Below, piece by piece: positions 1 through 17,000 of a DNA stretch of 64,000 nt. The first letter of the stretch is position 1; every line of letters starts with the position of its first letter. Source of the DNA: Camelus bactrianus (taxonomy: Eukaryota > Chordata > Mammalia > Artiodactyla > Camelidae); contig NC_133545.1 in the NCBI RefSeq assembly GCF_048773025.1, positions 79,136,001-79,200,000 on the forward strand, given 5' to 3'. The position numbers and the translations under genes are program-made. Under the pieces are notes generated by a model, which was not told where the DNA came from, searched no databases, and was given only the letters and a program-made list of their open reading frames with translations.

Positions 1-1020
1 CTGGGTTCTGAATTTTCTCCAAAAGTTTGCTATTATTGCTGTTTGTTTGCTTGGGAAGTTGCATGGGAAAATGTGTGAAATTATGTCCTGTATGGTGTGT
101 GATTGCTGATGTCTCTTCTCAGTTTTTTTCTTTTAATTCTTTTATTTGTAAGTCTAGCTTCCTAGGGTCATCCCTGTGTCTCCATAGCTTAGTGGTAACC
201 AGTGGATGTATACAGATTGTGCTCAACAGGCTTGATTGAGGCTTTCAAACTATGCCAAAGGCATACATGTATGTATGGGCAGCACATTCAAATTTCAGGG
301 TATTTGGAGTTTTCTTCAGCCTGTGCTTTTTTGCTGAGTCTTTCATATTTCCTCTGCACTTGGTCAGAGTTGGTCAGGCTAGCTCAGGGTCTTTGGGGTC
401 TCAGGTGAGTAAGCCTGTTTGTTGCAGCCATGACCGCAAACTCAAAGCAGGGGAACCTCTGGCCCTTCCTGCTCACACACCACAGAGTGTGTCAGTTCAC
501 CATTTCCCCACATCCTCCCCACCCCTCACTAAGGGAGCTCCTTCAGCTGCATACTTTTTCTACAAGTCCTCAAGACCTGCCCTACCCTGGAAAAACCTTC
601 ATGCCCATCGAGCTGGGTGTTGGAAGCTGGGGGAGGAATGGGAGCGGCTCCAGGCAAGAGCGCCATGTTATTCCCTGAATTCTGCAGTTGATCAAACACC
701 AACACTTCTCAGATTGATATAAGCCTCTGGTCATTCCTCAGTGCTGAGCTGGCTAGGGTTGTTCTTCCTGCCCAGTTTTATAGGAGATGATTTGTTTTTT
801 TAAGGAGAAGATGTGTTGACCGCCTCACTTGACCATCTCCTGAAGGCCTTGCTTGCGTTCACTTTTAAGTTCCATAAAGCACACACATTATTATGTTTTA
901 ATTACAAGTTTGGTTTTATTTAGGACTCCCAGAGAATTCTAAGCTATGTCAGCCAGTTGTGTCATAAATGCTGTTAGCCTGACGGTTGGAAAATGAGTCC
1001 GGAAAAAGGAAGACTTGGTA
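1..1020. other. 3' flank of TRG cassette, no gene seen
   Basis: Only short chance open frames occur here, with no recognisable domain, splice pattern or RNA gene. The base composition is ordinary for the locus. It is the far 3' flank of the constant gene, which is read towards lower coordinates. Confidence 0.5.
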
Positions 1021-1860
1021 TGACCATCTTCCTCAGACTCCTTCCCTCGTGAGACGGCAGTTAAACCACCTCAGTGTCTCTATGATTTACACAGCAGTTT
1101 AATAGGCTGGAAAATGAAGCCTTCCAACCACTATACCTTTGTTTGTTTTACCACAAACTCAACCTGAACTATATGGCATTTATGAGGTTGAGATGTGGGA
1201 CGCAATTTTAAGATTCTTAACTATGCATTCTCCTGTACCAGATTTGTTCTTGGCTATAATCCAGGCAGACCTTTTCTTGAGAAAAAAAAAAAAATGTCCT
1301 TCTTGCAGTGTGTTATCTGACAGCAGATAAGCACCAGTGGGGCAGGCAGCTTCTGTAGGTGAGTAGGTTATATCCTGACCTGCTCCCTCCCTGTCCTCAC
1401 CACTCCTTTCTTTAGTTCCCTTCCCTGGTGATGAGAGGAATGCACACTTGTTACATAAACGTGCAAAGAACAAAAAGAAAAAATCACAATCCTTCAAACT
1501 ACGCAGCAACATCAGTGTTGGCTGTTTAGTTTGTTTCCTTCCACTGTTGTGTTTTCATTTACATAATTGTGACCACAATGCAGTTTATAATTTATACTCT
1601 GTTTTAAAAACATTGTAAAGTCAGTTTAAGGTTATTGTAGAAATTTTGGAATATCCAGAAATGTATGTGTCAGTTGGTCATTTTCTTCTAGTGCTTCTGA
1701 TTTGGGTGCACACACACACACATATATGTATATATCTAGTTTTTTATTTTTATCAAATATGATCTTCCAGTATATACAGTTTATTTCATTATATATTTGC
1801 TTTTACTTGATAGCATATGCATTTTCCTTATTGTTATAAACTTATCAATTTTAAGCGGAT
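1021..1860. repeat. Duplicated segment, copy A part 1
   Basis: This stretch matches 44735-45780 in the same orientation. The best part, around 1295-1480, is nearly identical to 45235-45450 and shares runs such as ttatctgacagcagataagc and ggtgatgagaggaatgcaca. The match fades near 1021 and near 1860. Copy B carries a later SINE insertion (44979-45210) at the place where copy A has only a short A run near 1281. The pair lies 3' of the constant gene and 5' of the V genes, so it may mark the edges of an old cassette duplication. An undescribed interspersed repeat family is the alternative. Confidence 0.7.
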
Positions 1861-3260
1861 ATAAGCTATTTCATGAAAATATAATAATTATTTAACTTTT
1901 CTTCTATTTTCAGGTATTAAGGTTTATTTCTGATTTTTAGAGTGACAATATTCATAATGGAAAACAAATATTATTCCCCAGGGATATCCCCTAAGGAAAT
2001 AAGTACAGAGTGGAATGACTGGGTCAAATTCAAGGATAAGGTAAGGCACACGTCGACCCAGACGTCGACCCAGAACGGTTGCATCAGAGGTCAGTGGCCA
2101 CACCTACGGAGGTGACCATCAGCTTCGCTCTCATTACTCTCCCACTCACAATACAGCCATTTTTCAAAATATGTGGATTTCGTTATCTGTACCAAATCTC
2201 AAAGATATTTACAATCCAAAATATATACAGTTTGTCTTCAAAGAGGCAGGGGAGGAGTAGCTATGTGTAGCAGTGCCTGGTCTACACCAACATTTTGAAG
2301 GACGGCAATGAAATGCATTCTGTCAGATGCGTGCAAATGACAGGACCTATTTTAAAGGTTTCCCTCCTACAAGAAATAAAGTAAAACTTTATTTTACAGT
2401 TACAGTTTTGAAGATTAAACATTTATTTCTTATTTAACATTTTATGCATATACAATGTCATTAAAAAAAAATCTTTGTTGCTTTAACAAAATGCTGTATT
2501 TTTCCTCCTTCCCCTTCCCCACCATCTAGGATCTGAAGAGGAAGTTGAAGAAAAGCAGGACAGAGAAAAACCACTTTTAGGACAATGAGAACTACTTTTG
2601 TTTAAGTAAGTCTTTGAAAATGAAACTGTAATAACAAAATAGGTAAATATGGAGCATTTATTTGAGTAGATTCAAAGTAAAATTTGAAAAAAATGAATGA
2701 GTATATAGCCAGATTTGTCCTGTTTACATGAATTTATCACACATTTTACAGTATGAAATTTCATAGCATTTTCTGTAAAGGTCCAATTTGTGAAGGATGA
2801 AAATAACTTAGAGTCTCAAATTTTGAAATAAGGATGACCCAGTTCATTTCTGTTGCCTGAGCTGGACTGTCTCAGGGTCAGACTCTGTGTAGTGACGACC
2901 CTGACTCTTGAGTGCTGGGGGGCGGCAGTCCTGGGAGGCTGCCACTGTTACTGTCTGGCTCGCCCTCGAGGGCTGTGACACTGGAGGGGGAGTAGCTGGG
3001 CCAAGGCCGCGGCTGGCGGGGGGCAGAGCCGGGATGCAGCCCAGACCCACCTGGTACCAGGAGGGCTCTGGAGTGTCTCGGAGCTTCTGAGATGAAGGAC
3101 GGGGTCCAGCCGCAGCAGGACGGCTGGATGTGCCTCCAGGGGGACCCATTGTTAAATCCCTTTGAATCTCCAGAGGAAGCATTTCACCCTCAGAAGCACA
3201 AGCAAATAAACAGAAAGGAAATTGTAATAGCAGGAACTCCACCTAACTAATCCCAGAAGC
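1861..3260. other. Non-coding spacer, nothing recognised
   Basis: The segment is AT-rich to about 2800 and then GC-richer to about 3240. The open frames on both strands of the GC-richer part have no family signature. A tandem pair of acgtcgacccag lies near 2049-2074. I see no gene. Confidence 0.4.
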
Positions 3261-3284
3261 GAAAGGAGAATAGACCTTAAAAGT

Positions 3285-3462
3285 TCATATTATAAGAAAA
3301 AAATCATTTGTAACTATGTATAGTGATGAATGTTAACTAGAGTTACTGTGACCATTTCATAATACATACAAATATGGAATCATTATATTGTATAACTGAA
3401 ACTAACATAATGCCATATGTCAATTACATCTCAATAGAAAATAATAAATAAAATGTAAAAGC
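3285..3462 (+). mobile_element. Old LINE-1 3' end fragment
   Basis: The text runs through the typical mammalian L1 3' UTR wording (tgaaactaacataatgccat, then gtcaattacatctcaataga) and ends in an A-rich tail near 3440-3462. It is a non-coding fragment. The subfamily was not determined. Confidence 0.55.
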
Positions 3463-4214
3463 AGGGAAAGCAGTGCACTGATTCAGAGCAGGTGGGCGGC
3501 TGGCACAGGGGCAGACTGGCCGCCGGAGGCAGCTGGGGTCCGGGGGCTGAGGTCCTGTGCTGCATCCGTGGTACCCAGCACGTGTCAGCCCCGTCCTCCC
3601 ACAGCAGTGTTCGACGTAAGACAAAAATCTGGGCATATGAATAGTAGATCCTTTTCTAAATTACTTTAAAATAAATTCTTCTGTGGCCTCACATATGGTC
3701 CTTTAAGTGTCTAAAACACAGCCCATGTTCAGTGCATAGACTGTTACAAAAACAAAGGGAAAAATGCTACTTTAGAAAAGGGCTGGACATGGATTCTTCC
3801 TATTGAAAGTTGAAATAGGGACATCCACAGCTGACGTTATTGGACAGCTAATAAAGAACTTACTTATTGTAACACCTCACAGACATTGTACCATATCCAC
3901 ATACATTTGCTAATCTGCCTCTGGCTGTTAAGGTAATGTCATGGTCCATCCTGCCTTCAGTGAGACCGAGTCTGATCCTTTAATGAATACTTGCAGAAAG
4001 TCTTGTGCTGTGGTTCAGTCAAAGACGTCGTGTATATTGGAATAACACTTCTTTAGTACGCAAAATATCTTTTCATTTTGATTTGCATTATGGCAATTTT
4101 TGTTTCATGTCTCACATGTCTTTTGTATTTCTTTTTTAACATCCTCCATTTCCCCTGGGTTTGTAACACATGCGCAAGTGCTCTTGGTAAAACATTTAAA
4201 AGTAATGAAATCGA

Positions 4215-4332
4215 AAAATGTGACAATGAATATACATATGTTCATGTATAACAGAACAATTGTGCTCTACACTGGAATTTGACACAACATTGTAAAATGA
4301 TTAAAAATCAATAAAAAAAAAGTTAAAAAAAG
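4215..4332 (+). mobile_element. LINE-1 3' end fragment
   Basis: It contains the young L1 3' terminal wording (ctctacactggaatttgaca, then acaacattgtaaaatga) and an A-rich tail at 4311-4332. The same wording recurs at about 56945-57040. It is a short 5'-truncated copy without coding capacity. Confidence 0.7.
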
Positions 4333-6640
4333 AAATCGAAAGGGTTAGAATGCTTCATTTTATTTTTCTTCTTTCCTTATGTATTAGGTCTAAGGTGTCA
4401 GAATTTGAAAAGGGGATGCAAGAGAGATTGTGAATATCTATAAAATTCACCAGACATTTTGTATTATTTATCATGAAATAGTATCCTTCTCTTAGAAATA
4501 TGGTCTAAAAAAGCCTGAATACTCTTCTTTAAAATCACCCTGTGAAATCTTTGTCATCATTTCCCTTTGTGTTGCATTACTTTGAATAAAAATGAACTGA
4601 ATTATACTGTGAGCTTTTATTTTCAAGCATGAATAGTCACCTTAATGCTTCACAGGAAGGCAGCGTGCCTATTAGTTTTCTTTCACTTTTCTTGTGTCAT
4701 TCCAAAAAAATTCAGTTGTGTGTATTGATACTGGTGCTGGTCTGGGTGGAAACTGGCCATTTGCACCGTCACCTCCAGCCGTGCTTGTTCTGAGACTTGC
4801 CCAGGTGACAGAAATGCAGCTGGGAGGCTGCCTGGAGGCTGGGCTCTAACCAGGAAGCACTTCTGACAGGAAGAAAGGGGGGAGGAAAAGCCCCAGGGTC
4901 TGACCTTGGGACTAAAAGCACAAGAATGCAGTGGTGTCATGGCAGTGGGAACGTCCTGTCTCAGGAGCGGACTCGCATCTACACCAAGCCCAGAGACGGC
5001 GCCTCAGCCCGACGTCAGTAGGTGACTTTAACCTGAGGACAAGCTCCCACCCGCCATGCTGGGCTGGACCCGTGGGACCGGCCAGTCCTTGTAGGAAGCC
5101 CAGGCTCCCCCAGATGTTGGCTCTCAGAGCAGAGGAATGAAGTGTATGATTGAATGTGCCCTCAAGTCAGACAGTGAGAACCTGAATTGTTGATCTCAGC
5201 AAGAGAGCTTTGTTCCTCTGGGACAGGACAGATTGAGCCCGTGGGCCTGGACCCCTCTCTGTCCCCTGCTGGGTGGGGCGGGGGACATTTGTTTCTCACA
5301 CTGACATTGCAGAGCAGCCCTCTGCTGATTCACCATCACACTGTGATCTGAGTTACTGTCCTCTCTGAAGCCTTGCTCAGGTTGACTCTGAGGCCATTTT
5401 GTCCCTTTAGGGGGACCCATGTGACTCAGTACAGGACATTCAGTTGCAAGGTGAGCCCAGGGCCTCCGTATCTCTGTTCTTGTGAGGGACAAAGCATGTC
5501 ACTGTTGTCACTCCTGCAGTCTGGCTGTGCTGCTGGGTTCAGGTGCTCCTGTGTCACCCCGTCTCCACTGAAAATCTGAAACCAACAAGTAGCAGCCCCA
5601 GTGACCGCATCTCCCGGGAGAGGGCAGGTCGCTGGTGGAAGGTCAGGGGCCGTCCTGGCGCTGCAGGAAGTCCTATCTGCTCTTTCCTTCAGAACAGGGT
5701 CCTGAGCGTGGATGGAAGGTGCTGCATCTGAACATCCGGGCACGAGGCTCCCACCTCACATAGGAGCCAACTGGAGGGACAGATAGTGGGAACCCCGCCC
5801 CGCAGCCTGAGAGTGTGTTTCACAGCAACTCCGTGTGTGTGCAGGGAAATTTCCTTCCCATTAGCTGTGGCCCTTTGAAAGTGAGCAGAGTTGGTTGTGG
5901 TTTAACTGTTGTTATTTTCTTAAGACACCCCAGCCACCCCATGCACAGCCCTAAATAGTGGGGGCCAGTTTGACCTTGATCGTTTTCCATGAATCAACCG
6001 CATTTAACAGAGCACATGAACAAAAGAAGCCTGAGGAAATGAAGCAACATGAGCCACAGCAGCGCCTCCTGCCACTCGTGCTGTCACCTCCACCACCACT
6101 GCCTCTCCCCTCCCCGCACCTCCCAGGTCAGGGCGGCCCAGGGCAAGTAGGGGACGGAGTTGCTAGGAAGGTGGAAACCACGGGAGACGCTGCCTAGCAG
6201 TGCCCTGTGGGGGAAACCAGCTGCACAAAACCCCCAGTGATTTGCAAGTTTCCCCTTTTGCCTTCTGTGCCTCCCCAGTGCAGAAATAATTCCAAATCTC
6301 TAAGAGAAGGTCCAGATATTTGGGCTAAAGAGGTCTGATCAAATTCATGAGAATCAAGAAGTCAATCTAAATTCCTGTTCATCTTTCTTGTACGTGGTTG
6401 GCTTATGTTGTTTCCAAAAAGGGAACCTCTCCTTGTTTTCCCCAAGAATCTTTTTTGCAGAAACTAAAGCTGAAAACAGAGCTTCCCAATTTTAAATGAT
6501 ACATTGTTTTAATTCTAGTATAAAAAAGTTTTTACGCTAAAGTAAGTCACTAGAGGAAGAATACACAGTGACTTTTCCCCCCACCTGTCATGCATCACAC
6601 ATTTTGTCTCCTGTCTTGTTTCTCTGGAAACACAGACACA
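4333..6640. other. Non-coding spacer, no gene seen
   Basis: Several open frames of 60-105 codons occur on both strands between 4680 and 6200, where GC content is higher. None shows a conserved domain, and they overlap each other in opposite frames, as chance frames in GC-rich DNA do. Old repeats may be present but were not identified. Confidence 0.4.
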
Positions 6641-6644
6641 CATA

Positions 6645-7240
6645 CAAATGAGCGTTTTTCTTGTTAGTATTATTACCACACAGGAAAAAATGATCAAAGG
6701 ACATGAACAAATATTTCACAGAAGAAGAAATACAAATAGACTTTAAATTTAGGAAGAGATGCTTATCTTCACTCATAGTAAGAGGAAGGCAAATTAAAAG
6801 CAGGATGAGACACTAGTTTTCACCTGTCAGATTAGCAATATCCTATAGATGGACAGCAGGCTCCTGGCACTCACCTACATTGTGGTACAAATGCAGGCTG
6901 GTGCTATGGCCATCATGGGCAAGCTGGCCATATCTGTGAAAATGACCAACATACAAAATGACATAAAGCACTATTCTAGTTCTGCATTTTTTTATAACAG
7001 CAAAAAAGAAATAACCCAACCGTATAACACAGGAGAATTGATTTTATAAAGTATTGTACATTCTGCAGTGAAATATCATGCAACTAAGTGTCTCTATACA
7101 ATGCATGGAAACAGCTCTGGGATGTACAATATATATTGTTTGCTACCTTTGTGTACGAAGGGAGGAGATTAGAATATATGTACCTGCACATATGTGTATC
7201 TGTAAGTACATTCGTGTTTGCATAAAGAAAAACTAGAAGG
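6645..7240 (+). mobile_element. Decayed LINE-1 fragment (ORF2 3' part)
   Basis: The segment follows the wording of the L1 ORF2 3' part (gaccaaagg/catgaacaaatatttcacag type text, then a degraded 'leftover target' section) with many changes. It cannot encode a protein over any length. It separates the two parts of duplicated copy A. Confidence 0.5.
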
Positions 7241-7289
7241 GGGCAGAAGAAACAACAGTGTGACCTGTAAGAGATGAGGAGATAGATGG

Positions 7290-7412
7290 CTGAAACGAGA
7301 TTTCTTAATGCAATTTTAAGAATGTTTTGATTGATGAGCGATGTTAAGGAATTATCTATCAGTTTTGGGAGTTCTGCTATGCAAATTTACTTTCCAACAA
7401 CATTTCTGATTA
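7290..7412. repeat. Duplicated segment, copy A part 2
   Basis: It aligns with 46612-46738 in the same orientation: both run through gatttcttaa, ttttgattga, then attatctatc/attatctaac, and ttccaacaaca/ttccaacgaca. It is the second collinear anchor of the duplication. The anchors are about 5.4 kb apart here and about 0.8 kb apart in copy B. Confidence 0.55.
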
Positions 7413-7899
7413 ATTTTTCACAGAGACCAATACAGACCCAGGGTGCAAACCCAGGCCCCCGGGGGTCAGAGTCCGGGTGCTCCACCGTCCACCGCGATGC
7501 CCCTCTGGTGTCAGCACAGTTCTCAGGGGGTTCATGTGAGGACCAGGAGTCAGTGCTTGTGAAACACTCGTACAGATCTGAGCACACACACTGCAAGTCA
7601 TGCTGGGTGGGGGGGTCACCCTGTCACCGTGGGAACGTCCCACACCAATGAGTCTGATCTGGCGACCTTTGGAAGAGAAGGAACCCGGGCACCTGCATTT
7701 GGCTGCGACTCCCCTTGGAGTCAGTGCCCCAGAGAAAGCACCATAACCACCATCTCAGAAAAACACTTAGACACGTGGTGTTGACCTTTGCTACAACCAA
7801 CGCAGAACTGGATAGCTCTGTCGGCATCCTGTTTCTTACCTTGGCTAGATTTCGTGAAATTCAAGTGCACAGAGACCAAAGTGGGCTTTTGATTTCTGT

Positions 7900-7905
7900 T
7901 TTAAT
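7900..7905 (-). terminator. Possible TRGC polyadenylation signal (ATTAAA)
   Basis: On the minus strand this reads ATTAAA about 400 nt after the TRGC stop codon, a plausible 3' UTR length for a gamma constant gene. No AATAAA was seen between it and the stop. A hexamer like this often occurs by chance. Confidence 0.3.
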
Positions 7906-7944
7906 TTCTTGTGCCCATTATGAAGAACGAAGTACAGAACTGAA

Positions 7945-8125
7945 GTGGCAAAGCTGGCGGGCGCGGGGTGTGCGCCGGGGAAGGTCGGGGCGGCCGCGCG
8001 GGCGGAGGGCGCTCAGGGCGGGGGCTCGTGCGGCCGGAGGAGCGACAAGCCCGTGGGGACGAGGGGGGAAAGGCTCCCGGGGGCCTGCCCTCTGCCCGCC
8101 CCCTCCCAACCCCGAGTAATGGCAG
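7945..8125. other. CpG-rich block in the TRGC 3' UTR
   Basis: A stretch of about 180 bp is very rich in G, C and CpG (for example ggcggccgcgcgggcggagg), in sharp contrast with the AT-rich locus around it. It starts about 180 nt after the TRGC stop codon on the minus strand, so it should lie in the 3' UTR or just beyond. Open frames across it on both strands are low-complexity products of composition. It could be an orphan CpG island or a GC-biased patch that also includes EX3. Confidence 0.6.
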
Positions 8126-8304
8126 AATTCCTTGTTACAGAGTAAAATATGTTTGCCCAGCAGTTTGAAAAAACGTTACACAATAGTTAAAAAAAAATTA
8201 TCTGCAATGACCCAAACCCAGGAGGGAAGCCCCGCTAGGTCCTCAGCAGACGTCTTTTTCAGACAACAGACGGTGAGGAACAGCCGGCCCTCCGGCACCC
8301 TCCG

Positions 8305-14005
<5,701 letters not shown>

Positions 14006-17000
14006 CTGTGGGGGCAAATGGAATAGAATCGAAAAGAATTAGGAGAGAAACATAAACATTGTGGAACACCCTAGCAAACAGTCAAAGGAAGGAAAGTTGA
14101 GCTGCCATTGAATTAGTTCACACCGTGGTTTTTCAGCCACAGTAGATGGTGAGGTACTTACTGTTCTCATTTGCAATGGGAAGGGACATCCAACAGGTTA
14201 CACAACTCGTCTAAAGTCACGGCTTTTAAGGAGCAGAGGTTGGCGTACACCTTGGCTTTCGTTTTTTCTCCACCTGCTAAGTTGGAATATGACCTAAAAC
14301 TGCCCCGTATTAATGCTTGCAACATTCATGAACAGATTTGATTTCTTAAATCTCTTTTGTTCTGTCGTAATGGAGCCTGTGTTAAGGTGGATGAAAGTGG
14401 GTGGCGAGGATGGGGAGTGGAGAGAAGACCAGGTAACTCTGATGTTCTCTCTACAGGTAAGAGCCTTTAGTCACTTGTAAACTAGTTCCCTTTCCTTTCC
14501 ATGTTTTGTAACTTACGGTCTCTTTGGCCAAATAACACATTCTCATGTTCTGCAACTCTGTGGATCCTGACTCATCATTTAACTGATTCTGGAATGCACC
14601 GTATTTATCCTGATTCCTATATAAATAAATGTCAAAAAAGGGTTATCATTTTTAAAACAATATACAGTCACTTGTATTCATGGGAATCTACGTCCATCTG
14701 TACTTGACAATTGGTCAAGCTGAACTTTTAGCTTCAAATGTGGATCCCAAACCTTGCTCTGAAGTGAAGAGGTTCTCCTTGCTGGCTTCTAATTTTATAC
14801 AAATTCTCAATGTCCCGTCTGAACCACTGTAGATTTATAGGTAGAGTGGTTTTAATGCTGCACCTCCAAATTATTTATAGTGCCTTGAATTTAGAAGTAA
14901 AACAACATTTCCGAAATTTCTATTAAAATATATTATTTTCAGAAATGATCATTTACCTTCCCAGATAATGCACTTACAGAATTTTGTTTCACTTTAGCAA
15001 ATGTTCATCAAAAACACATTTTATTTTGGAATTTCATTTGAAGTTGAAACATGACTTAAAACACCGTATTTTGACCCTCAGTGTCTCTCCTCAAATTTGA
15101 ATCTACCGTCCTGGGCTGCTGAACTGTTTTCCAGCTCAACTATTTCTCTGTTTTCACCGGCTGAAGAAAGTGTATAAAATTAGTATAATATTAAAAGATA
15201 TGATTCCTGGGTTCTCTTGCAGACATAACATCAAAATATATAAGAAAAAAAAAACAGTTTACAAAGGATGTCACTTGAATGCTGGTGTGTTGCTTGATTA
15301 TAGATTTATTGTTAATCTAATGATTGAAACTGTAAATATTAGGATCCTTTCCAATTAGATTTTCAGTTAAAACTCTAGTGCTTTACTGATACTGTCTTTT
15401 GTCTAGTTTGGATTTAGTTTAATAATTTAACGGACAATTCCTTAAGAAGAGAAGAACTGAATTTCTCCTTTGAGAAGAAATGAAAAATATTCTTGATAAT
15501 TTCTGCCTGTGTAGCAAAGTTCCTGATTTTTATACTAAATCAGCAAGCCAAAAATACTGAGTTTTTATTCATGCTGCACATATAATTAGGTCATAATGTG
15601 CTTATTTTAATTTTATACATCTCACTTCTAGTTCAAATAATATTTTATTGATTATAATAATAAGGCAAAGTACACATACAGTTGGAGAAATATTTTTGTT
15701 AATCTTGATCTATATGTTTTTTTCTTGTCACGTTTTTAGTCAAATAATTACAGACATTTATTTATATTTAAATACGAATTTTAAATTTATAAACTTTCTA
15801 TGTTTCATTGACTTTACATCTTGACCATTTTCTGTATTAACTTAAGTTTTTTTCATATCTTATTATTATAATCATCTAAACACCATCACAGTCCTGTTTT
15901 TCTAAACATTAACTATTATTCAGATTTGTTTCTTCCTTCCCTCTAAAACCTTGAAAAGAAAATAAACTGCGTTCTTCTGATACCTACCTGTGACTATGAG
16001 TTTTGTTCCATTGCTGAAAACTTTTATTTAATAACTCCATGGTGACTTAACCCATATCAAAAACATTAGACTAATAACTTCTCTAATTTCTTCACATCCT
16101 AGTGCAACTATGCCCGCCCATGATTCAAATGACCAGCTTTCTGTTCCTGGTTCATTTTGCTCCTAACAAATTCTGTTACTGAGCAAAGCAAGTAAATTAA
16201 AGTCTTCATTTATTTGAAAACAATGATGTTAATGTATATTAATTCAACATCCCTACCAGTGCTGAAGTGAGACCAAAATGAAACAAGATTCCAAAGCAAT
16301 TTAATTTAAAATGCTATGGAAATGAGAGATTTAATAATAATTATTACCATTATTATTAGCAATGTGTGATGATTCTGTGTTCCAACTTGACATTTTAATC
16401 TTATGACACCAAACCACACCCTTAGTGCTTGGAATTCGGTATTTGGGGTTTGCAATTGGATCTGCGACAATTAAGCATGAAAACTGATTCCCTGGTTTGC
16501 ATTCCACTGTGCTCTCATTTGTCTGAAATTCTCAAAGCCATCAGCACAGGAAACATGCCTTTCACATCCCCAATCAATAGGCAATAATCTGTCTTGTCTT
16601 AACCCCTGCATCTCCAGGGTTAAGAAAATCAGTGGCTAAAGCTTAATATATGCAATTAGTATATGGAACTGTGTGTGTGGTCAAAAAATAATTTTTTCCC
16701 CAATTAACAGCACAGTCTATTTGCATTCCAAGTCTTTACCATAAACTTCAGCTTCATACTGACTTCTATTCAGCTCATGCACAGAGTTCAGCTTGCAAGT
16801 CCTGGCAGTGGACCTTCAAGACAGAATGACCAGAGAAATGGCAGGATGCCTGGCCCTCAGATCCTCCCGGTATCACGTTGCATCATGAACCCCCTACCTG
16901 CCTGACCCTGTCTGCCGAGGTCCACCATCTGTGAATGACATTCAGTGTTATGGTGCCCAGAGCACTGACGCATTGGGTTTGTTTAAAAATCATTTCTTCC

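Noticed and set aside
7715-8168. Arg/Gly/Ala-rich frames of up to 134 codons
   Set aside because: They follow from CpG-rich composition, overlap frames on the other strand and match no family.
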